Source of the DNA: Trichosphaerium sp. ATCC 40318
Lineage: Eukaryota > Discosea > Flabellinia > Trichosidae
Reading direction: 5' to 3'
Length of the DNA stretch: 64,000 bases
Assembly (NCBI GenBank): GCA_038496445.1
Contig: JALMLS010000421.1
Span: 62,001 to 126,000, forward strand
Shown here: positions 56,953-64,000 of the stretch, piece by piece
Position numbering within the stretch: the stretch's first letter is position 1
How the letters are laid out: each line of letters opens with the position of its first letter
Translations under genes and position numbers: made by a program
The notes under the pieces: generated by a model
Databases searched by the model: none
What the model saw: the letters and a program-made list of their open reading frames with translations, nothing else
Told to the model about the DNA's origin: nothing

Positions 56953-58942
56953 GTTTGTTTGGTTTATTTTGATTAAGCAAGGCTTACTCAAGGCGCATAT
57001 TACGTTACATTATATAGTACAACACAAGCTCTCCATAGAACCTGGAATATGCCCCTGAAAGTTTTTGTTATGTAAACTCATTCACTAAATAATCTTCACC
57101 TGTATTCCTCACGTTATCTTTTAGTCTCTTCAATTTGATCGAATGGTTAATGCTTCTGTTGTGTAAGTACTTCTTATTTCTATTTGGTGTATCATGTGTG
57201 CCATCTCTAATACTTTTTTTCTAAGCTTCTTGTTAGTAGATTTATCGCTATCTAATTCCTTGTGATATTCTGTCGATAAGCGTGCCGCCGTTTGAAATGC
57301 AATGTATCCAAAACATGATTTCTGGAGTTGAGGGCCCAGGATATCATTTTCGATACCTATGACATTTTCGTTGTAGAATGTCGGATATTTCATGCTGTCT
57401 TTGTATGTGATTCCTTCATGTATGTTAGTGTAGTCTCTTTTGTTGAATCCCAGAATGGCCAATAGCCATAATTCTGGTGATATATTTCTATTTGGGTTTC
57501 TATATTTCATGAACATATTTGTGTGATTAAAAATACGTTCATAAGGTGGTGTATTTTGTTCCGTTTGTTTTTCCTTTAATGGTGTTAGTTTACTCTTGAT
57601 AACGTTTGTTTCTAGGTGTCCTGTTATTGGTATGACTTTTTGTATACCTTCTAAGTTGCCATTGGTGCTAATAAGGTGTTTAGTTACCTGTCCTATGACT
57701 TCGGATGTAGAGTTTAGGAAGGTTTGTAATGGGTCACAATAATTGAGATGCATTATATCTTCTGCTTGTTTTTCATCTTCGTCTCCACATATTTCGCATC
57801 TGCCGTTCTCATACATTCCCGTCATGTATTTTTGTATGTAGTTTGCAGGTGCAGTATATTGCTTTGCTATATTGTATAATCTTTTGTTAAGCATTAAATT
57901 ATTGGTTTTTAATCTGAATACAAAGTCTTGTACTCTGCCAAATTCTGCTTCATTCCTTAAGAATATTTGGCTAGATGTATTCATATCTGTACCCTCGTAT
58001 CTGGATGGTTTGGTCGATTCCGTTATCCATCTATCATTCCATGTCTTTTGATTTTCTTCTTTCCTTGATTTTTGGTAGTTGCCGTGCACCGCTATTCCGT
58101 TCTTACTTACTGTGAATTTATTATGTCCCCTTCCCAGTTTTTCGTAGTGAGGTGTTATGTTGATGTATTTGTTTTTGTCTCTGCCTAATTTTGCTAGGTT
58201 ATCTGCTTCTTTATTTCCCGTTATGAGAGCATCCACAGTTTCTTCGCCATATTTATCTTTTAATTTTTCAATTTGGTTTTTCTTGTTCGTTGTTATTTCT
58301 AACGTGTCATCATCATTTGTATGTGCTGGTACCCATACCATCTTTATGTTTACGTTTTTAAGTGTTGTATGGATTCTGTCCAGTATGGATTTGTATGGAA
58401 GTTTTTTTCTTTTATGTGGGTCAAAATTTTTGTAGTTCTTAATCAGTTTCTTTGCAGCTATACAGTCTGTCCCTAGTATCGCTTTACTTTTGTACGGTAG
58501 ACTATTAATAGCTGTTTCAATAGCGAACAGTTCCGCGTACACCGGATTAGTGACATAAGGAACTGTACCATTGAGTTTGTACTTATTGTCAATGTAGATA
58601 CCAAATCCAGCTCTGGATTCTATGTATTTATCGTAGTTCCCTTCACAACTACCATCTGTTGATATAATTAATGTATTATTTGTTTTTTTTCATCTCATCC
58701 ATTTGTTTTGTCGTCCATTTTATGAATGTTGGACTCCATGTTTTTATGTTGGGAGTGTATATTATGTTACGTTCATTAGTACTATTTATGTCCGCCCACG
58801 TGTCCAAGAAATTATCATGTATTTTATAATGTCCATCTCCATTTCCTGGTGGAGGCAGTTTGATATCGCCCATCTTAGCTATTACTTGCGAATTAAATGT
58901 TTGAGCATTCCTTAGTCTGTCATTTTTGATCGCAACCATTAA
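56953..58942 (-). mobile_element. 5'-truncated non-LTR (LINE-type) retrotransposon with 16-bp target-site duplication
   Basis: The 16-bp direct repeat AACATGTCATCAGCTT occurs at 56937-56952 and 58943-58958 and brackets the element exactly. Inside is only the 3' end of a LINE ORF on the minus strand: a linker (SPTFIKWTTKQMDEM), RNase H and a zinc-binding tail; no reverse transcriptase remains. 5' truncation plus a long target-site duplication is the usual product of target-primed reverse transcription. The 3' end has no long poly(A) and ends in an AACCAAACAAAC-like sequence. The insertion lies about 50 bp upstream of the CYRI-like gene's start. Confidence 0.8.
57130..58939 (-). pseudogene. RNase H and zinc-knuckle remnant of a LINE ORF
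   Basis: Translation runs from 58939 (MVAIKNDRLRNAQTFNSQVI), meets a stop after an A8 run (58683-58690), and resumes in the shifted frame: LIISTDGSCEG, YAELFAIETAINS, ILGTDCIAAK, KMVWVPAHTNDDD, TGNKEADNLAKLG. The four acidic residues of RNase H (D-E-D-D) are all present. The C-terminus has CEICGDEDEKQAEDIMHLNY followed by C, a C-x2-C-x-H-x4-C zinc site as in other LINEs. The stretch from 58542 to 57130 is an uninterrupted 470-codon frame. The shift at the A-run could be a mutation or an assembly indel. Confidence 0.78.
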
Positions 58943-59007
58943 AACATGTCATCAGCTTTTTGCTGAAATCTCGTCAATATACGTCTTGTACGCTTTCGGG
59001 TGGCGTC

Positions 59008-60579
59008 ATGGGATGTACAGTTCCAAAAGCTATATTATCTGTGAACCGTGGGACTTCTCCTCATCCTCAAGATAAACACGCCATAAACTTACTCAATAAA
59101 GGCCAAAACATTATTAAACAGTTCAAAGATAGGACCATAAAGGTTTTAGTTGAGTACAGAGATCATTCGGACATTTTAAGTAAAGTACGCTTGGTTATTA
59201 TTTAAAACGATATTTGACGCTCATTCATCGCGTTTAGTGGTATAATAAAGAAGTATACACCGATTTTGATACTTTTGGTGAGGTATCAACTGCAGTAAAG
59301 AAATTGGACCAAGCGCATAAATGTAGCCTTGATTTAGGTACTATTAAGAAAGGTTTCTGGCTTTTATAATAATTGTTTTACTTTGATTTTCCTTTTTGGG
59401 TTTTCCTGTTGGCCAATTCGTCAGTACTTTTTCTGGCTCCATCATACATCTGAGCATCCATACTCATACAACTCTAACTGCCTGACAAAACCTTGGCAGC
59501 GGGCCACAGCACATTTTCTGTAGATTCTCGACGCCATACTCATTGTGATCTAGAATGCATGTCAACTATTATAGTTTCTTGTGCGGCCTGTTGCCAAGGT
59601 TTCAAGGCGCAAGTTAAGTCTTATGACCCAGATAGTGCCAAACAATGTGTGGCGGAGGAATTTTTATTCTCAAGTTTTTTGTGCCGTTTGCTGTTTTCAC
59701 TTGAAGACCAAATGACAAGGTAGACAAATCTAGTTGTCTCACGTATTTAAAACACCACAAAAATTGTATTACAGTTTCTACTGACACCACCATGTCGGTG
59801 TAATTAACAAGTTTTTTATTTATTGTTATTTTAATAATTAAAAACTAGCGAAGCACATGGAGAGTGTTATTGAATACATTGATGCTTAAAGAACTTCACA
59901 TCTACATGGGACATTTACAAAGACTATTGCACCTATGCCATGGATTTATCACCATATTTTTGAGCTTCTTAATGTCGCTGTAACAGCAGACTTTGTTAAG
60001 GTAACATACCATTTTTCCAAGCTAAAGATTTTACCTTCTTCATTACCTTTGCCAGAATTTGGGACTTACTCTTCTGTTTTTAGCTTCATAAACCATACAT
60101 CAACAACGATTTATCGTTTTACTTTCGGTTTAATGCATCAAGGCGTTATATACACAAAGTTGATTTTGATTCAGAAGCTGATAAGACTATGACTTTCTTC
60201 TGGCAGTACACTAACCCAGTATTAACTTGTATACAAAAAATAGTGTCTGCATGTACTGCTAAACTACCTACATGGAGTAATGTAAGTTATTGGGCAATCA
60301 CGTGTATACTATTATCTGAAAATATTCTTACTTTTTATGTAGTGTCTTAATGACTTGGCTAATGCTTGTGCTTTCTACTTGCGAAATACATCGCCTAGTA
60401 ATGTTATGTCTTTATTTTATTTACGTTCAATGGTATCTTGTATAGTACTTGCCGATTCTACAGGTGAGAAAGATATCTATGGTGCACTTGTGACACCTTC
60501 AACATTAAAAGTGCGAAAACTCAATGCTAGTTTTTCGAACACGAAGCTTACATCTCTTCTAGACGAAAAAATGCCTTAA
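59008..60579 (+). CDS. CYRI/FAM49-like Rac1-interactor homologue (about 6 exons)
   Basis: CYRI proteins bind active Rac1 and restrain the SCAR/WAVE actin pathway. Exon 1 starts MGCTVPKA, with Gly2 fit for N-myristoylation as in CYRI-B. Later exons read KHAINLLNKGQNIIKQFKDR, WYNKEVYTDFDTFGEVSTAV, SAKQCVAEEFLFSSFLCRLL, TMTFFWQYTNPVLTCIQKIV, MSLFYLRSMVSCIVLADSTG. Order and spacing follow CYRI (EFAEILHFTLRF; YAEATPMLKTLS; LMFCMRVMVGVIILYD). The third acceptor lies in a hairpin repeat (59488-59602). The frame ends LLDEKMP; one more A in the preceding A6 run would give NALKHLERM, closer to the family end. The fourth junction is tentative. Confidence 0.62.
59488..59602. repeat. Short MITE-like inverted repeat in the CYRI-like gene
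   Basis: AAACCTTGGCAGCGGGCC at 59488-59505 and GGCCTGTTGCCAAGGTTT at 59585-59602 pair at 16 of 18 positions around an 80-bp centre. The AG of the probable 3' splice site (CCAAG|GTTTC) falls in the right arm. A tiny MITE or a structured intron element would both fit. Confidence 0.5.
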
Positions 60580-60598
60580 AGCACTTGGAACGTATGTA

Positions 60599-60952
60599 AT
60601 GAAGTCGAGGCAAACAATATATGCCTTGAGTATATCTTACAAAGAGATTGAGCGTCAGTATGCTCCAGACTTTGTTACATTAGCAATTTTACAAAAACTA
60701 CCACACAAAGATGTTCGTTCAGCTGCTGGTGTTTGCGTACGTTGCTTTTGTTATTGATGGTTGATGTATCTTATATGTTTAAAGACTTACATCTATATCT
60801 AGAGACAATGGTATCGTATATGTCAAGATAAGACTCTAGGTCTTGTTAAAATACTTGACCCGATACAACATTTAGCAGGAATGATTGTATATAACACAAC
60901 GATACTTACTGGTGTATCTTACAAATTACAGAATAAGATCTGTGACTTTTAA
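60599..60952 (+). CDS. Small F-box protein (2 exons)
   Basis: ATG 60599 reads MKSRQTIYALSISYKEIERQ. The F-box follows: YAPDFVTLAILQKLPHKDVR then SAAGVC, and across a GTACGT intron (60736 to about 60805) RQWYRICQDKTLG. The tail (LVKILDPIQHLAGMIVYNTT) ends at TAA 60950-60952, about 95 residues in all. It begins only 20 nt after the CYRI-like stop. A GTATGT at 60591 could splice the CYRI-like +1 frame directly into IERQYAPDF, so a fused transcript is conceivable. F-box-only proteins usually need a partner domain, and the downstream LRR relic may be its lost C-terminus. Confidence 0.55.
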
Positions 60953-61169
60953 AAAGACAAATCGAGACATCTTGTACAAGCTATTCCATGAACAAAGAGG
61001 CCACTATTTCTTTGCCCAACACTTTTTTTTCTAAGTTTTACTTGTAAATAGACAATAGTGGCATTACGAAAATTCTTGTTGTTCAGTAATGTTAACGAAT
61101 GAAGTTGAGTCGAAGTCGACTAATAAACACCATCTTTCGTTGCTTACTAAGATTGTAATTTTTTGTTGT

Positions 61170-61400
61170 GATGATCTGCGTTATACTGGTGCTACAGACA
61201 AAGGTAGCAAGCCATTGGCTGGGTGTATCATATTACCTCAGCAATACTAAAGTGACAGCTAAATGTATTGAAACAATTTGCTCAGAGTGACGGATAAAGG
61301 CATTAAAGCATTGACAAGAGAGATATCGGGAATACTCACGGGGTATCAAGGTATTTGCTGGAGTTCATACAATTCTCGAATCAAATTTAAATAAAAAATA
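61170..61400 (+). pseudogene. Decayed LRR sequence of the GVHTI family
   Basis: Broken frames read TDKGSKPLAG, KVTAKCIETI, VTDKGIKAL and FAGVHTI, the core words of the F-box/LRR family at 9869, 23543 and 25662. Several shifts and stops separate them. It lies just after the small F-box gene and could be the remains of its LRR domain. Confidence 0.6.
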
Positions 61401-62325
61401 ACAGAAGAGAAAGGAGTTGCAGGTAGCTAACTGGTTGTAATTTTTTCAAATGGATTTTAATGTTGTATTGCGCTACAATGGTATCATTTACCAAACGTTT
61501 ATAATCAATATCTGGCAAGTTGAACAAACGTTAACATTCACAATAACAATACAGTTGTAAGCAGGATGTAAAATACTCCGAAAGGGGCGTCAAGGCTACC
61601 GTTATGAATCACGTGGTTGAATGAAACCTATTTCTCACAAATAAATGATTCGTCGTTGTATAGCGTCTTGCCTTCAGAGATGTCTTGTGAACCACCATTG
61701 TGTACTGCATGAAAATAAAAATTCTTATCTGTTTGTAAAAGACATGGGGCGTAGGCAACGCAATGCTAACTATCTAAAGCCACTACAACGTAACCAGAAA
61801 AAGTCAAGGTATGTTGTCCATTTTTGGCTCCTAGCGTGAGCTATCCTACCTCACATACGGTTTTTTTATGAAGCTCAAACAAGAATGACGCCTATGGAAA
61901 ACCCTACGCGTCACGTTCTAGGCAAAAAAAAGTGTCACGTGATTTATTGTAAAAATACTAAAAAAAGGAGCTAGCGCTGGACTCACAAATTTTCGCGCAC
62001 CCTTCACCATGTTCTACGCTAGCGCGTCAAACTACTCGCGTCATAATATTGGTTTAAGCATTCTTTTAAGTTAAAACTACTACTTGCAAGCCTTCAGAAG
62101 ACAAGGGTAACAAATGAATCGCCTGTCATTTTTGTTTGAAAACATCCCGCAATGAATGCTTTAAAACTGTATCGTTATGCGTTTTTTACGCGTAGTAGTA
62201 CTAATACTGCGAGTTTAACGATTGTCACAATAATTGCACCTTACTCTACGTTTCACAAAGGTGCAATTTTTTGATATGGGCCAACTTAAACTTTTAAGCT
62301 CATTCTCTACCAACTACAACCAAGG
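61401..62325. other. Intergenic, no gene confirmed
   Basis: An ORF at 61645-61839 (MIRRCIASCLQRCLVNHHCV) has no motif. CTAGCGC-type words recur near 61972 and 62017, and CACGTG occurs near 61612 and 61938 (TCACGTGA). The final part is the promoter region of the chitinase. Confidence 0.4.
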
Positions 62326-64000
62326 ATGCACCTTCACACTGCTTGTGTGTTTTTATTAGTACTATTGGCGGTGCCTCGCTTTTATGCCCAGCAATGTTCA
62401 GTCAGCGTAAGCACTCTACACCACAACGATCAGTTTAGTTTAGTCAAAATTCTGATCTAATAAATCGATTTTGACTCGTTTTCTCGTAGAACCCTTGTCC
62501 TGGCGAAGTACATCACTGTTGCTCCAGATATGGTTGGTGTGGTAATACTGACGCCCACTGGTACACCAAGAACAGCTTTTACCACGTGAAAATAAACCAC
62601 GTGCGTTCCGAAAACTGACTTTTTCTCTTAAAGTGGTGCTGGATGTCAAAGCCGATGTGGTGGTTCAACTCCTCCTCCTGGACAGTGTTCGGCCTCAGTA
62701 AGTGATGAACCTGTGAGTAAAGAATACTAACACCTCTTTTAGAACCCTTGTGCTAACAACGAATGCTGTTCACAACACGGCTATTGCGGAACTACTTCAG
62801 AATATTGGTATGTTGTTTCCTATAACTATTTTTTTCAGCTTCACTTACATCCTATAGTGGCGCAGGATGTGTAAGCCAATGTTCAGGTAGTGGTACTCCA
62901 CCACCACCACCTCCACCACCTCCACCACCACCACCACGTACGACGAGCTTAAGTTTTAGTTCTTTTTTTTTTCTTACTTTTTTTCTTCTAGACGGTGCAG
63001 GTCACGTGGTATCAGCGTTCTTCCCTGCTTGGGATGGAAAAATCAGTGATATTAGGTGGGATAGTATTACACATCTCAACTTGGCTTTTGTACTACCTAC
63101 ACAAGATGGAGGTCTCGCATACCCTGACAATGTGAACAACATTGCAGACACTCTAGTCGCTGCTCGGCCTGCAGGAAGTTGTGTTAAACTCATCATAAGT
63201 ATTGGTGGAGCTTCTGCTGGTGCTTGGGTATGGCAACAGGTAGCAAACAACGCTGCTAGAAGAGCTGCGTTTGTAAACAACGTTGACAATTGGATCACCA
63301 CCCATAACTTTGATGGCGTTGATGTTGATTGGTACACTTTTGATTTTGTTCGCTCTTCGCCCCCACCTATTTGTATCTAGTTTGCTATTGCTTACTTTCA
63401 TTGTTTTAGGGAGTTCCCTGTAGCAAGTGATAAACACGTGGAGTTACACAGAGAGTTGTACGCAAGGCTAGACCCAAAAGGAAAAGAAGTAACAGGTAAG
63501 AAACACTTTCTTTTGCAACATTTAAGCTATCCACGCTGCACGAAACAATACTAAATATGGTACAGGCGATTTGGCTGCTACTGACTGGTTCGGTAGAGGG
63601 TTCAACGTAAATCAACTAGGACAAGGTGCTCACTACTGGAATATTATGGTACGAAACAAAAAACCCAAACGCTTTTTTAATCATAAGCTAACTACTACTT
63701 AGGCTTACGATTACCGCGGTTCTTGGAGTATTCCAAATGACATCGGATCACACAGTAACATGCAAGATACTCAAGGGTCTGTTAACTATTGGAGAGGAAG
63801 AGGATTTCCAGCAAGCAAATGTACCTTTTTTTCCTTCTTTTTTTCGCATTTATTCTCGCTACCTTCCACAACGCTCACTGTTGTTTTAGTGGTTCTCGGA
63901 TTACCATTCTATGGAAGACAATTCACTGGAACTGGTACTACCGACTGGGAATACAAAAGGATTGTTTCTACATATGGCAGTCAAACAAATGATCCAAACA
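62326..64000 (+). CDS. Secreted GH18 chitinase with two hevein-type (CBM18) domains, 3' end beyond window
   Basis: Exon 1 encodes a signal peptide (MHLHTACVFLLVLLAVPRFY then AQQC). Two CBM18 modules follow, each split by an intron: NPCPGEVHHCCSRYGWCGNT, GAGCQSRCGG, then NPCANNECCSQHGYCGTTSE, GAGCVSQCSG; the eight-cysteine pattern is kept. A poly-proline linker leads to GH18: VVSAFFPAWDGKISDIRWDS, LNLAFVLP, KLIISIGGASAGAW, and the catalytic DxxDxDxE motif FDGVDVDWE, whose Glu is completed across a GTACAC intron. Later exons read VLGLPFYGRQFTG. It hydrolyses chitin outside the cell (wall remodelling or feeding). Nine introns seen; intron 2 contains two CACGTG. The model is clean up to position 64000. 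Confidence 0.9.

Noticed and set aside
1-64000. CRISPR arrays, operons, ribosome binding sites
   Set aside because: Spliceosomal introns throughout show nuclear eukaryotic DNA; no regularly spaced repeat arrays were seen.

Overview
The window is AT-rich nuclear DNA from a eukaryote. Genes lie on both strands and are cut by many short introns (29 to about 200 nt), with TACTAAT/CTAAC-like branch points and an unusually common GTAC-type donor. Chitin enzymes (a secreted GH18 chitinase with two hevein-type modules and a GlcNAc-6-phosphate deacetylase), P2X-like receptor genes, a CYRI/FAM49-like Rac regulator and a RhoGEF-RhoGAP protein fit an early-diverging fungus or another amoeboid or flagellated holomycotan. 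An amoebozoan cannot be excluded. There is no CRISPR, operon or prokaryotic signal.

Layout. 0.1-3.6 kb: end of a SUMO-motif protein, a lysine-rich unknown, an F-box gene. 4.0-7.7 kb: a flavin monooxygenase and a histidine phosphatase, convergent. 8.1-15.2 kb: F-box/MORN, F-box/LRR, a tail-anchored protein and a second, intron-rich F-box/LRR gene. 16.5-34.3 kb: a repeat-rich accessory block with three copies of a C2-domain gene (two in inverted orientation), a coiled-coil/SPRY gene, two F-box/LRR genes, a DEP gene and an ankyrin gene. 34.5-43.6 kb: conserved genes (PH protein, RPS7, a small Na,K-ATPase-beta-like protein, a DH-PH-RhoGAP-PH protein). 44.4-48.5 kb: a MORN pseudogene, a four-TM protein, a NagA-like deacetylase. 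48.6-55.2 kb: an inverted duplication of a P2X-like gene around an F-box gene, with relics and a MITE-like insertion. 55.8-64 kb: an acidic-tailed unknown, a 5'-truncated LINE with a 16-bp target-site duplication, a CYRI-like gene, a small F-box gene, an LRR relic, and the 5' part of the chitinase.

Themes. (1) F-box proteins dominate: eight gene models plus relics, with LRR, MORN-variant or unknown C-terminal parts. This looks like a rapidly duplicating set of SCF substrate adaptors; three loci share an unrecognised N-terminal module of about 35 residues. (2) The RhoGEF/RhoGAP and CYRI-like proteins point to Rac/actin control. (3) Chitinase and deacetylase point to chitin turnover. (4) The palindrome CACGTG occurs about 60 times by eye, against about 8 expected, mostly in introns and intergenic DNA. 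Exon models are hand-built from reading frame, splice signals and family similarity, so exact junctions are provisional.
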